Assembly (NCBI GenBank): GCA_017516285.1
Contig: JAFXDD010000003.1
Coordinates: forward strand, 68,130 to 132,129
Direction of reading: 5' to 3'
Length of the DNA stretch: 64,000 bases
Origin: Lachnospiraceae bacterium
Lineage (GTDB): Bacteria; Bacillota_A; Clostridia; Lachnospirales; Lachnospiraceae
In this document: positions 43,849 to 52,944 of the stretch, in pieces
Layout of the letters: each line of letters begins with the position of its first letter
How positions within the stretch are numbered: the first letter of the stretch is position 1
Notes under the pieces: model-generated
Told to the model about the DNA's origin: nothing
The model's input: only the letters and a program-made list of their open reading frames with translations
The model's database searches: none
Program-made: the position numbers and the translations under genes

Positions 43849-44913
43849 ATGAAAATCAAATTGGCTATTTTAGATAGAGATACAAGCTATTTAAACAGGA
43901 TTGTGTCTGCTTTTAGTGCCAGATATGCAGATAAGTTTGAAATATATTCTTTTACGGATGAAGCCGTGGCAATGGATACACTGAATCAAGCTAAGATTGA
44001 CGTGTTAGTTGCAAGTGATTTATTTGATATCGACGTTACAAAGCTGCCAAGACGATGCAGCTTTGCATATTTTGTGGAATCGGCAGATGTAGAGAGCGTG
44101 AATGGACAACGTGCTATTTGCAAATTTCAGAAGGCAGATTTGATTTATAGGCAAATTCTCTCTGCTTTTTCAGAAAATGCAGGCAGTATCTCAGGTCTTA
44201 AATTTGATGGAGAAAGCTCTAAGATTATTGCATTTTGTTCTGTGAGCGGCGGTGTAGGTGGATCCTCCATGGCTGCGGCTTGTGCTGTGCATTTTGCTGC
44301 CAAGGGACACAAAACCTTGTACCTCAATTTGGAAAAGTTTGGTGCTACAGATGTGTTCTTTCATGGAGAAGGCCAGTTTGACATGAGCGATATTATATAT
44401 GCTTTAAAGAGTAAAAAGGCTAATCTGGCCATGAAGCTGGAGAGCTGTGCGAAGCAGGATAAGACAGGTGTGCATTTCTATTCACAGACCAAGATAGCAT
44501 TGGATATGTTGGAGCTTGGTACAGAGGACATTTTGCGCCTGATTTCCGAGATTAAAATATCCGGTATTTATGATTATATTATTTTGGATTTGGATTTTGG
44601 AATTGATAAAAATACCCTTGAAATATTAAAACAAACACATGCTATTGTATGGGTAGGTGATGGAGAGGAAATTTCCAATGCCAAGATTTTCAGGGCATTC
44701 ACAGCACTGACTACTATGGAGCAGAATGCAGATGTGCCGGTGAACAGCAGAATTAAGCTGATTTACAATAAGTTCAGTAATAAGACGGGCAAGAGTGTGG
44801 ACGAAATTGGTTTAAAGAGTATTGGCGGGGCACCGAGATATGAGCATGCCAGCACGGCGGATGTGATTAGGCAGCTTTCTTCACTGGATGCATTTGACAA
44901 GATTATTTCTTAA
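43849..44913 (+). CDS. tadZ: TadZ/CpaE-like pilus localisation ATPase
   Basis: A 354-residue TadZ/CpaE protein: an N-terminal receiver-like domain (MKIKLAILDRDTSYLNRIVS, then DVLVASDLFDIDV) and a C-terminal MinD/ParA-type ATPase domain (about 125-350). The P-loop region is SVSGGVGGSSMAAA (from residue 131), where the usual ATPase Lys-Thr/Ser is replaced by Gly-Ser, a deviant Walker A as in described TadZ proteins. Later FDKIIS ends the protein. TadZ marks the position of the pilus machine in the cell. It is the first gene of the Tad operon, 15 bp before tadA. Confidence 0.9.
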   Translation: MKIKLAILDRDTSYLNRIVSAFSARYADKFEIYSFTDEAVAMDTLNQAKIDVLVASDLFDIDVTKLPRRCSFAYFVESADVESVNGQRAICKFQKADLIYRQILSAFSENAGSISGLKFDGESSKIIAFCSVSGGVGGSSMAAACAVHFAAKGHKTLYLNLEKFGATDVFFHGEGQFDMSDIIYALKSKKANLAMKLESCAKQDKTGVHFYSQTKIALDMLELGTEDILRLISEIKISGIYDYIILDLDFGIDKNTLEILKQTHAIVWVGDGEEISNAKIFRAFTALTTMEQNADVPVNSRIKLIYNKFSNKTGKSVDEIGLKSIGGAPRYEHASTADVIRQLSSLDAFDKIIS

Positions 44914-44928
44914 GAGGCGGTTTTAGGC

Positions 44929-46167
44929 ATGGACTTTAATGAAGAACAGCTCTTTGTCGGAGAGCTGAAAAGATACGTAACAGAAAATTTACCTCTGAGC
45001 AAGATGGAGGATGCGGAGCTTGAAGAGCGCATTGAGGAAATTGTTATCCAAAAGATAGGCAACAGATATTGCTCTATTGACCAAAGAGTTTCCATTGTAC
45101 AGCAGGTGTACAGCTCTATCAGAGGCTTTGGTCTTCTGGACTCTATTATCAATGACGATACCATTACGGAGGTCATGATAAATGGACCGGAAAACGTCTT
45201 TATTGAGCAAAACGGACGTTTATTCAAGTTGGACAAGCAGTTTGAAAGCCAGAGGAGATTGGAGGACATTATACAGAGAATCGTAGGGTTGGCCGGGCGA
45301 GAAGTAAACCAGGCGAATCCTATTTGTGATACCCGTCTGCCGGATGGAAGCCGTGTAAACGTAGTACTGCCGCCGATTGCGTTGTGTGGTCCTACGATTA
45401 CTATTCGTAAGTTTTCCAAGACACCGATGACTATTGAAAAGTTAATTAAGTACGGTTCCATTACGCAAGAAATTGCAGATAAGCTGGAGCTTTTGGTTAA
45501 AGCGAAATACAACATTTTTATTTGCGGAGGTACCGGTTCCGGTAAGACCACCTTCCTCAATGCGTTGTCCAATTATATACCAAAGGACGAACGTGTTATT
45601 ACCATTGAGGACTCTGCGGAACTTCAGATTACCGGTGTAGAGAACCTGGTAAGCCTGGAAACCAGAAATGCCAATGCTTCCGGTGCCGGTCAGATTACCA
45701 TTCGTGATTTGATAAAATCTTCTCTGCGTATGAGACCGGAGCGAATTGTAGTTGGTGAGGTACGTGGTGGTGAGGCATTGGACATGCTTCAGGCCATGAA
45801 TACCGGACATGACGGTTCCCTTTCCACCGGCCATGCTAACTCTACTCAGGATATGCTCAGCCGTCTGGAAACCATGGTGCTGCAGGGTGCCGCAGGTCTG
45901 CCACTGGAGGCCATCAGACAGCAGATAGCCTCTGCCGTGGATATTATTATTCACCTGTCCAGATTGCGTGACAAATCACGAAAGACCATGGAGATTTGTG
46001 AAGTGGTCGGATACGAGAACGGCCAGATTGTGCTGAATCCGCTGTACGTGTTTGAAGAGGACGAGAACAGTACACTGGAGAAGGTGTCAGGAAGTCTGAA
46101 GAGAACCGAGAATAAGATGGTGAATGATTTTAAGTTGAAACTGGCCGGGGAAAGGACGGAGATATAG
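44929..46167 (+). CDS. tadA: TadA/CpaF secretion ATPase
   Basis: A 412-residue CpaF/TadA-type ATPase that powers pilus assembly and retraction. The N-terminal domain (about 1-150) carries EVMINGPENVFIEQNGRLF and RVNVVLPPIALCGPTITIRKF. The Walker A is GGTGSGKTT (Lys206), the Asp-box is ITIEDSAELQI, the Walker B region is RPERIVVGEVRGGEALDML, and the His box follows in STGHANST. It closely follows tadZ. All core residues look intact. It belongs to the GC-richer end of the locus compared with the genes from 46181. Confidence 0.96.
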   Translation: MDFNEEQLFVGELKRYVTENLPLSKMEDAELEERIEEIVIQKIGNRYCSIDQRVSIVQQVYSSIRGFGLLDSIINDDTITEVMINGPENVFIEQNGRLFKLDKQFESQRRLEDIIQRIVGLAGREVNQANPICDTRLPDGSRVNVVLPPIALCGPTITIRKFSKTPMTIEKLIKYGSITQEIADKLELLVKAKYNIFICGGTGSGKTTFLNALSNYIPKDERVITIEDSAELQITGVENLVSLETRNANASGAGQITIRDLIKSSLRMRPERIVVGEVRGGEALDMLQAMNTGHDGSLSTGHANSTQDMLSRLETMVLQGAAGLPLEAIRQQIASAVDIIIHLSRLRDKSRKTMEICEVVGYENGQIVLNPLYVFEEDENSTLEKVSGSLKRTENKMVNDFKLKLAGERTEI

Positions 46168-46180
46168 GGAGAATGTAGTT

Positions 46181-47041
46181 ATGGGACTGGGTAAGAAAGA
46201 AAAAAAGACTATTGAGCCACAGTATTATGTGTCAGCAACCAATATGCCGACGTATAATTATAAGGTTTATCATATGGGGATAGTTGAGAAGGTATTGTAC
46301 TTTATTCTTGCATTTGCGGTAGGTGCCGCTGTCGGCTATTTGTTCTATGGTGGTATTGGCACAGATGAATTTGGAGATCCAACTACAAAAACTTGGATTC
46401 TGAATATAACCATTTCAAGCATTGTTGGAATTATTGCGGGAATTATATTTGTTCCGATACGTATTACACAAATATGTGATAGTCGCCGTAATAAGCTTAA
46501 GACTCAATTCAGGGACATGTTAGAAGCTTTTAATACTTCATTAGGAGCCGGTAAAAATGTTGTAGATTCTTTCCACAGTGTTTATGATGACATGAAGGTA
46601 CAGTATGACGAGGATGCATTTATTATTAAAGAATTGGAAGTCATTTTATCAGGAATGGCTAATAACATAGACATTGAAGATTTGCTTTATGATTTCGGTG
46701 AAAGAAGTGGTATAGATGATATTGCAAGCTTTGCTAATGTGTTTAAGATTTGTTACAGAAAGGGTGGTAATATCAAGGAAACCATTCGGAGTACGCATCA
46801 GATTTTAACTGAAAAAATGGAGATAATTGAGGATATTGAAACTATTCTAACCGCAAATAAAACCGAACAGAATATCATGATTATTATGCCGGTTATTATG
46901 ATAGCGCTGATTAAATTCTCAAGTCCGGATTTTGCAACAAATTTTACAACCCCTGCAGGTATTTTATCAACGACAGTTGCTGTTGCCATGTTTGTAGCAG
47001 CGTATTACATAGGTAAGAAGGTATTAAATATCAAGATTTAG
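46181..47041 (+). CDS. tadB: TadB-like pilus platform membrane protein
   Basis: A 286-residue GspF-like (type II secretion F domain) protein. Two membrane segments lie near the N-terminus (VLYFILAFAVGAAVGYLFY; ISSIVGIIAGIIFVPI), a cytoplasmic F domain in the middle (FRDMLEAFNTSLGAGKNVVDSF, FANVFKICYRKGGNI, EDIETILTANKTEQNIM) and two more at the end. TadB and TadC form the inner-membrane platform turned by TadA. The gene lies 13 bp after tadA. Base composition becomes much more AT-rich at this gene. Confidence 0.92.
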   Translation: MGLGKKEKKTIEPQYYVSATNMPTYNYKVYHMGIVEKVLYFILAFAVGAAVGYLFYGGIGTDEFGDPTTKTWILNITISSIVGIIAGIIFVPIRITQICDSRRNKLKTQFRDMLEAFNTSLGAGKNVVDSFHSVYDDMKVQYDEDAFIIKELEVILSGMANNIDIEDLLYDFGERSGIDDIASFANVFKICYRKGGNIKETIRSTHQILTEKMEIIEDIETILTANKTEQNIMIIMPVIMIALIKFSSPDFATNFTTPAGILSTTVAVAMFVAAYYIGKKVLNIKI

Positions 47042-47053
47042 GAGGTGAGTAAA

Positions 47054-47923
47054 GTGTTTACTTTACTTGATATGGTTTTATACGGAATAGGCTTTTTGAT
47101 TATTGTGGTGTGGCTTTTCTTTTTTGTGAAGGGACTAAAATATAGCAATATGTTTGAGCCATTAGAAGAAGATGATTTTAGATTGAAGGATATTTACTTT
47201 GTCGGATATGCAGTAATGGAGACAATTAAGTATCAATATAAGTCTAAAAGCGACAGAACACTCCGCAAGGAAGTGAGTGTCTTTTATGGCGATAAATATG
47301 CAGAGTATTATTTGCGAGTAATCTATGCTCAAAAGGTAACAATGGCTTTTACGTTGCTTGCTTTTGCAGTGCCTGTATATGGATTGACAGATAGTTTGTC
47401 GTCCTTTCTTGTAATAGTAATGTTTGCAGGTCTTGCTTTTTACTATTATGGGACTTTAACAACCAAGAATATTCAGTTGCGTTCAGAAGAAATGCTAAGT
47501 GATTTTTCTAATGTAGTATCCAAGTTGGCGCTACTGACAAATGCAGGTATGATTATGCGTGAGGCGTGGGAAGAGGTTGCATATACTGGTGAAACAACAA
47601 TTTACAAGGAGATGCAGACCGCAGTAAATGAAATGAATAACGGTGTTTCTGAGATTGATGCTCTTTATAATTTTGGTTCAAGATGCATTATTCCGGAGAT
47701 AAAGAAGTTTACCTCCACGATTATTCAGGGAATTATCAAAGGAAACAGTGAGTTGACAATGATGCTTCAGGAGCAAAGTAAAGAAGTGTGGGCAATTAAA
47801 AGGCAGGCAGTCAGAAGGCAGGGAGAAAAGGCATCCAGTATGCTGTTACTTCCAATGGTGATTATGTTTGCAGGTATATTAATAATGGTTGTAGTTCCGA
47901 TATTTGCAAATATCGGTGCATAA
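47054..47923 (+). CDS. tadC: TadC-like pilus platform membrane protein
   Basis: A 289-residue GspF-like protein, the second platform component: an N-terminal membrane segment (MVLYGIGFLIIVVWLFFFVKG), two middle ones (MAFTLLAFAVPVYGL; FLVIVMFAGLAFYYYG), the F domain (SEEMLSDFSNVVSKLALLTNAG, ending GEKASSMLLLPMVIMFAGILIM) and a terminal segment. GTG 47054 is proposed because GGAGG at 47041-47045 lies 8 bp upstream and overlaps the tadB end. The GTG at 47045 would be too close to it. Confidence 0.9.
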   Translation: MFTLLDMVLYGIGFLIIVVWLFFFVKGLKYSNMFEPLEEDDFRLKDIYFVGYAVMETIKYQYKSKSDRTLRKEVSVFYGDKYAEYYLRVIYAQKVTMAFTLLAFAVPVYGLTDSLSSFLVIVMFAGLAFYYYGTLTTKNIQLRSEEMLSDFSNVVSKLALLTNAGMIMREAWEEVAYTGETTIYKEMQTAVNEMNNGVSEIDALYNFGSRCIIPEIKKFTSTIIQGIIKGNSELTMMLQEQSKEVWAIKRQAVRRQGEKASSMLLLPMVIMFAGILIMVVVPIFANIGA

Positions 47924-47966
47924 TCATTGTTTATATAAATTTTATGTACAGAAGGAGAAAGAAAAA

Positions 47967-48185
47967 ATGAGCAACTTAATTAATTTTTATGCATTGAAGG
48001 CACAAATCAAACTGCAGCAGTTTTTTAAAGATGAAGAAGGTGCTGTAGATATTGTTGCAATTGTTGTACTTATCGGTATTGCTGTAATTTTGGCAGGTAT
48101 TTTCAAAGGTGGTATTGGTAACTTGATTAATACTTTGTTGAATACTATTACAGGTAAAGCAACTGAAGCAGTTAACCAGATGTAA
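47967..48185 (+). CDS. Flp-like type IVb prepilin
   Basis: A 72-residue pilin precursor. The leader MSNLINFYALKAQIKLQQFFKDEEG is expected to be cut after Gly25, leaving AVDIVAIVVLIGIAVILAGIF, the hydrophobic N-terminal helix typical of Flp1-like pilins. The EEG then AVD arrangement with a hydrophobic stretch of about 20 residues matches the class III prepilin processing type; the peptidase is at 54244-54924. A 23-residue C-terminal tail (GIGNLINTLLNTITGKATE) forms the exposed part. AAGGAG lies upstream. It is the likely major pilin of the system. Confidence 0.9.
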   Translation: MSNLINFYALKAQIKLQQFFKDEEGAVDIVAIVVLIGIAVILAGIFKGGIGNLINTLLNTITGKATEAVNQM

Positions 48186-48269
48186 TCATCCGTAATAGAG
48201 GTAAGCGTATGTATGCAATTCGCAGGCATACGCTTGCCTGAATTATTAATAATAAGTGAAGTGATATTT

Positions 48270-48929
48270 ATGATATATAGATTTAAAAGTGATCGAGGAG
48301 CAACAATTGTAGAGGCGACTATTGTTTTTCCTGTTATGTTTCTGGTAATAATTTTTCTTTTGTATGCCGGAAATGCATATTATCAGGTTTGTCGTGTAGA
48401 GGCAATTGTAAATGAATTAGCAATAGAGGGAGCAGCGTATTTCGCTGATCCGTTAGCAACTTCTGTGGAAAGTGGTACAATTCCGTCATTGAATGAGCAT
48501 CACGTGTATCCGTATCGTTCCTTTGATCCAAATGGTGTTGGCTCCATTGAGGATGATTTGGAGAAAAGGGCACAGGATGCAATAAAGAATTTAGGAACAG
48601 GATTGTTTTCAAATATGAAACCATCAGATTCAATAGTTACGGCAGATTTAAATAATGCTTTTATTTATTCTACAGTAACAGTATCTGCAGTTTATAAAAT
48701 ACAGGTTCCGGTAAAATTAATGGGTAGTGATGATTACTTAGCTTTTCATGTCAGCTCACAGGCAAATATGCCTGTAGCAGATGTGCCGGAATTTATCCGT
48801 AATGTAGATATGATTGAAGATTATATGCAGAAAACAGGTGTGAGTGAAAAGATAGAGAATGCAACTGAGAATGCAAAAAATAATCTTTCAAAAGCTTTAA
48901 ATACAGCCAAAAGCTGGTTTAGTAAGTAG
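48270..48929 (+). CDS. TadE-like pseudopilin
   Basis: A 219-residue TadE-family protein. After a short leader (MIYRFKSDRG) comes ATIVEATIVFPVMFLVIIFLLY with the conserved Glu15 (E5-like) of the TadE domain, which inserts pseudopilins into the membrane. A soluble extracellular part follows, ending in an amphipathic helical tail (ENATENAKNNLSKALNTA). ATG 48270 is taken so that the leader is short, as in the family; the ATG at 48213 would add about 20 unlikely residues. It sits between the pilin and the large DUF5702 protein. Confidence 0.88.
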   Translation: MIYRFKSDRGATIVEATIVFPVMFLVIIFLLYAGNAYYQVCRVEAIVNELAIEGAAYFADPLATSVESGTIPSLNEHHVYPYRSFDPNGVGSIEDDLEKRAQDAIKNLGTGLFSNMKPSDSIVTADLNNAFIYSTVTVSAVYKIQVPVKLMGSDDYLAFHVSSQANMPVADVPEFIRNVDMIEDYMQKTGVSEKIENATENAKNNLSKALNTAKSWFSK

Positions 48930-48941
48930 AGAGGGCAGGGA

Positions 48942-51900
48942 ATGAAGGTAACTAGAAATAATCGTGGAGCAGTTTCCGTATTTTTGATAATCATTTTAGT
49001 ACCATGCTTACTTGTGTCAAGTATTTTTGTGGACTTAGGCAGGGTTCATATGGCAAAAGCAATGGGAGAATCTGCAGCAGATTTAGCATTGAATTCTCTT
49101 TTGACAAATTATGATGCTGATTTAAAGGATTGGTATGGTATGATTGCATCTTGTCAGAATATAGATGAATTTTACGAAGTGTCTGCTGAGTTTTTCTTAC
49201 GAACTATATCATCACAAGGTATGTCTGATGATGAAATATATCTGCTTTCAGATTATTATGCACAGGCAACAAATGATGATACTATTTATGATTTGTTGAA
49301 GATAGAGCCAAAAACAGAAACTAATAAAATCGTTTCTGCTGTGGAAAATGCAAATTTATCCAATCCAACGTTGATTAAGGATTCTATTATAGAGTTTATG
49401 AAATATCGTGCACCGATTGAAATAACAACTAATTTGATTGAGAGGCTTCAAGACAGTAATGGTGCAGGCTCAGGAATGGATGAGTTCTTGCAGGCAGATG
49501 AAAATGAACCATTGGTAGTTGCCAAGCAAGATTTTTATGAAGCAGAAGGTGATTTGTTTTCAGCAGCATTTAAATCATATACTGCAATTATGACATATTA
49601 CAATAATGCAAAAAATATGAATTTAAGCAATAATAAGTTGGTAGAATATACTACGAAGTTAGATAGTTACAAGGCAATATATGGGAAAATTCATGAGATT
49701 TTGGTAAAAAATTTACTAAATACGGAAGGGCTTTCAAAATATACGCATGTATGTATACCTTTAGATAAATACCAATATGATAAAACAAGTTCAGAGATAT
49801 ACTCAGAGCATGTCACAGAAGAAAATGCTTCTAAAGAAAAGGTAGAGCACTATTATATAGATGGTAGTAAAATAGAAACTTTGTTAACAGATCTTGATAA
49901 GGCAATTACAAATTTTGAAACTGCTCGTGATAATTTAGTTAACGCGGGTGCTTCATTGATGGCTAATCAGCCGGGAGAAGGCATGGAGCAGGCTTATGTT
50001 GTTCAGTGGTGGGTTCAAATGAATCAAGCAGTTAATGCAACATCTGGTACGAATTATACAGAAGCTGTAAATACCAAAGCAGATAAAATGATTAAAGCAT
50101 ATGCAAAGGTACTTGCAATTAGTGAATGTGAACCTCGTAATGCAGCCTCAGATTGGGAAACGAGGGCAACATCTCTCAAAGATAAAGTTACTGAATATCA
50201 TACCTCATATTTAGATAATAGTGTTTTAGAAAGTGATGATTATGCTAGCATAGTCAAAAAATTAGAAGAGGTAAGTTCTAATTTTTTAACTAAAATTAGT
50301 TACACTTACTATACAGTTAATGTGAATGGAAGTGTAATGTCGCTGGATAGTGCATTAGCTTATATTGCAAGTGATTTGAAAAATTTAAAAGAGGATTTAG
50401 AAGACAGAATTGATGAATTAAAAATAGCAATCGATGGAAAGTTTCATATAAAAAAATCAAAACGTATTGAAAGCTTAGATAAATTAAAAGCACTTGCAAA
50501 GGAATATGCAAGTGATTTTGAACTTTATTCTGGTGAAGCAAATAGTTCAACAACAACTATGGGGGAGGACGAAAGAACAGATGAATTACCTAAGTTGCAG
50601 TTGGAAACTGAAATTAACGAAAATTCAGTCAGCGAATTAAAAACACGTTTGGTAAATATTAAAAATCAGCTTCAGAAAATTGTTGATGGAATTGATTCTA
50701 TGAAATATGCAAATAAGGCAGTGACAAGTATCAATACATTTTCGATTTTTAAAAATTTGGCAAAAGGAAAAGGTGTTGGAAAAGATATACCATTAAATAA
50801 TGGTGCGATTTTGACACATAGTACAACAACCTTTAACAATTTATATGCTCCTGCAACTGAACATATTATTACATTAACTAATACAAATAATAATGCTTAT
50901 AATCCGGATATAAATCCAGCAGAAGGAAATACGGTAGCATGTCCGAAATTATTAGTATATTTTCATAAACAATGGAATGGAAAAAGTAACGAGAAATTTG
51001 ATGCAGCATCAGAAGATGAAGAAAATGCTAAAGACGAGCAGGCAGATTATGAAAATAAAGAAAAAGAAGCGGCAAAGAAATATCGAGGAGGAGGTCATAA
51101 TCCAGTAAAAGAATTTTCGGGTGAATCTGACTATAAAGCAACAGCATTATTAGGTTCTGTTGTAGGGTTATTTAAAGATCTTATGGATGGAAATTATGAT
51201 CATATTAGAGATGATTTGTATGCAACTACTTATGTGATGGATATGTTCAGCTATGCTACTTTTGACAGAGAGGGGCAATATTCTTTAATAGAGGACGAAA
51301 AACAAAAAGAACTAACACTAAAAAATTTTTCGACAACGTATGATTCTGATACTATTCAGGGAAATAAGGACACTGAAAAAACATGGCTAAGTGAAAATGC
51401 AAAAGATAGCTATAACAAGACACTTACCAATGTAATGATTAATCAGGATAACAATGCGTCTTATTTGGCAGAAGTAGAGTACATATTATACGGAAAAGCA
51501 ACGAACCAGGAAAATTTGAATGAGGCTTTTGAGGATATATATGCTCTGCGATATGCATTAAATTTAGTGTCCTGCTTTAGAAATTATTGGGGGGATAAGA
51601 CCATTGGTGGTATTTCAGGGGTAATAAGTTCAACTTTTTCAGGTGTTATACCGGTATCGGTAATAAAAGCAGTCTTATTAGCACTTATGACAGCCGTTGA
51701 AACGTGTACAGATTTAAGGCGTTTATCAGCAGGATTCCCGGTAGAAATATATAAAACATCAACAGAGGATTGGTGGTTAGATTTAAATCCGACTGATAGT
51801 AATTATTCTAGTTTTTTTAAATCCTTATCATCAGAAGGTATTTTAAACAAGAAAAATAAGGATAAAGGTTTTTATTACGGAGATTATCTTATGTTGTTTA

Positions 51901-52181
51901 TATATACTGGATTTTCGGGGAATACGGAAGGTCTTGAAGCCGATATGTATAGGCGTATAGCAGAGGTGATTCAATTAAATATTAATAAAAAGTTGGGAAC
52001 CATGGATAAGAAGGATAATTATTCCCTTAAAAAGTCTGTTACGTATTTTAAGTTAAATTGTCAGATACGGGTAGAGCCATTAATGATTACACTGCCTGTG
52101 TTTTCAGAATATACGAATGGAATGAAGACAACAACAGATTGGTGCACTTTTGATGTCGCTACAGTCAGAGGATATTCGTAA
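48942..52181 (+). CDS. large DUF5702 Tad-associated protein
   Basis: A 1079-residue protein. The N-terminus NNRGAVSVFLIIILVPCLLVSSIFVDLGRV is a TadG/TadE-like membrane insertion segment with a short basic leader, then MGESAADLALNSLLTNYDADLKDWYGM, typical for DUF5702. The rest (to about residue 1050) is a long extracellular region rich in coiled-coil-like helices (for example 300-380 and 500-570) and Asn/Ser-rich segments. The gene is AT-rich. It is probably a pilus tip or minor pseudopilin-like component; the exact role is unknown. It starts 13 bp after the TadE gene and ends 28 bp before the lipoprotein gene. Confidence 0.85.
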   Translation: MKVTRNNRGAVSVFLIIILVPCLLVSSIFVDLGRVHMAKAMGESAADLALNSLLTNYDADLKDWYGMIASCQNIDEFYEVSAEFFLRTISSQGMSDDEIYLLSDYYAQATNDDTIYDLLKIEPKTETNKIVSAVENANLSNPTLIKDSIIEFMKYRAPIEITTNLIERLQDSNGAGSGMDEFLQADENEPLVVAKQDFYEAEGDLFSAAFKSYTAIMTYYNNAKNMNLSNNKLVEYTTKLDSYKAIYGKIHEILVKNLLNTEGLSKYTHVCIPLDKYQYDKTSSEIYSEHVTEENASKEKVEHYYIDGSKIETLLTDLDKAITNFETARDNLVNAGASLMANQPGEGMEQAYVVQWWVQMNQAVNATSGTNYTEAVNTKADKMIKAYAKVLAISECEPRNAASDWETRATSLKDKVTEYHTSYLDNSVLESDDYASIVKKLEEVSSNFLTKISYTYYTVNVNGSVMSLDSALAYIASDLKNLKEDLEDRIDELKIAIDGKFHIKKSKRIESLDKLKALAKEYASDFELYSGEANSSTTTMGEDERTDELPKLQLETEINENSVSELKTRLVNIKNQLQKIVDGIDSMKYANKAVTSINTFSIFKNLAKGKGVGKDIPLNNGAILTHSTTTFNNLYAPATEHIITLTNTNNNAYNPDINPAEGNTVACPKLLVYFHKQWNGKSNEKFDAASEDEENAKDEQADYENKEKEAAKKYRGGGHNPVKEFSGESDYKATALLGSVVGLFKDLMDGNYDHIRDDLYATTYVMDMFSYATFDREGQYSLIEDEKQKELTLKNFSTTYDSDTIQGNKDTEKTWLSENAKDSYNKTLTNVMINQDNNASYLAEVEYILYGKATNQENLNEAFEDIYALRYALNLVSCFRNYWGDKTIGGISGVISSTFSGVIPVSVIKAVLLALMTAVETCTDLRRLSAGFPVEIYKTSTEDWWLDLNPTDSNYSSFFKSLSSEGILNKKNKDKGFYYGDYLMLFIYTGFSGNTEGLEADMYRRIAEVIQLNINKKLGTMDKKDNYSLKKSVTYFKLNCQIRVEPLMITLPVFSEYTNGMKTTTDWCTFDVATVRGYS

Positions 52182-52208
52182 AATTTATATAATATGGGAG
52201 ATTTTGAT

Positions 52209-52919
52209 ATGAAGATTAAAAAAATTTTATTATTGGGTATTTTTAGTGTTATATTAACAGGATGTGGAAAAGAACCTGATCATAATACAGAGATTTCCAG
52301 TGATGCAGTTACAGAAAGTATGGAATATGTTGTGATAGAAAAGATAGAAAATGCAGAAGAGATACCGGTAGGAAAGCTGACAGAGGAATTAGTAAGAAAT
52401 TCTGCTGTTACAGACAGTAAATATTTTAAATATGAGGTTGTGGGAGACGGAATCAGAATAACGGAATATGTTGGGAAAGAAGAGATTGTACATATACCGG
52501 GTAAGATTGACGGAAAGACAGTGACAGAAATTGCATTGTATGTATTTGCAAATGACAGCATTGTAAGAGGTGTTTATCTTCCAGACACAGTAGTTGTATG
52601 TAATGATGTTTTTACAAATAATAGCTGCATTGAGGTTGTTATTTGTGAGGGACTAGAAGAGGCTATTCATTGTTTTGCAAACTGTGCAAATCTTCATACA
52701 GTGGTTTTTGGAAAAAATCTCAAAAAGATTGAAAACTACGCTTTTTATGCTTGTCCAATGTTAAAGAGCTTGAATATTTCTAGTAGTTTAAATGAAATTA
52801 TTGAAGAACCAGCGGGAACAATTTTTTGGGCAAGTGATAACCTCACCATCATCGGTGAATCTGGCAGTGTTATCGAATCCTATTGCAAAGAGCATGGCAT
52901 TAATTTTCAGACAAAATAA
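52209..52919 (+). CDS. leucine-rich-repeat (BspA-type) lipoprotein
   Basis: A 236-residue lipoprotein. The signal peptide MKIKKILLLGIFSVILTGC has the lipobox LTGC. A middle domain (EVVGDGIRITEYVGKEEIVHIPG) leads into BspA-type leucine-rich repeats (VTEIALYVFANDSIVRGVYLPD, TVVFGKNLKKIENYAFYACPM, KSLNISSSLNEI), ended by a SVIESYCKEHGI tail that matches LRR_5 ends. ATG 52209 is preferred: GGGAGAT lies 8 bp upstream. It is inserted between Tad structural genes on the same strand, so it could serve as a surface ligand or assembly partner. This is an inference. Confidence 0.85.
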   Translation: MKIKKILLLGIFSVILTGCGKEPDHNTEISSDAVTESMEYVVIEKIENAEEIPVGKLTEELVRNSAVTDSKYFKYEVVGDGIRITEYVGKEEIVHIPGKIDGKTVTEIALYVFANDSIVRGVYLPDTVVVCNDVFTNNSCIEVVICEGLEEAIHCFANCANLHTVVFGKNLKKIENYAFYACPMLKSLNISSSLNEIIEEPAGTIFWASDNLTIIGESGSVIESYCKEHGINFQTK

Positions 52920-52944
52920 ATTTTAACAAAGTAGAGGTGAAATA

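Noticed and set aside
48213..48269. Upstream ATG at 48213 as the TadE start.
   Set aside because: It would put about 20 extra residues before the short basic leader expected in this family.
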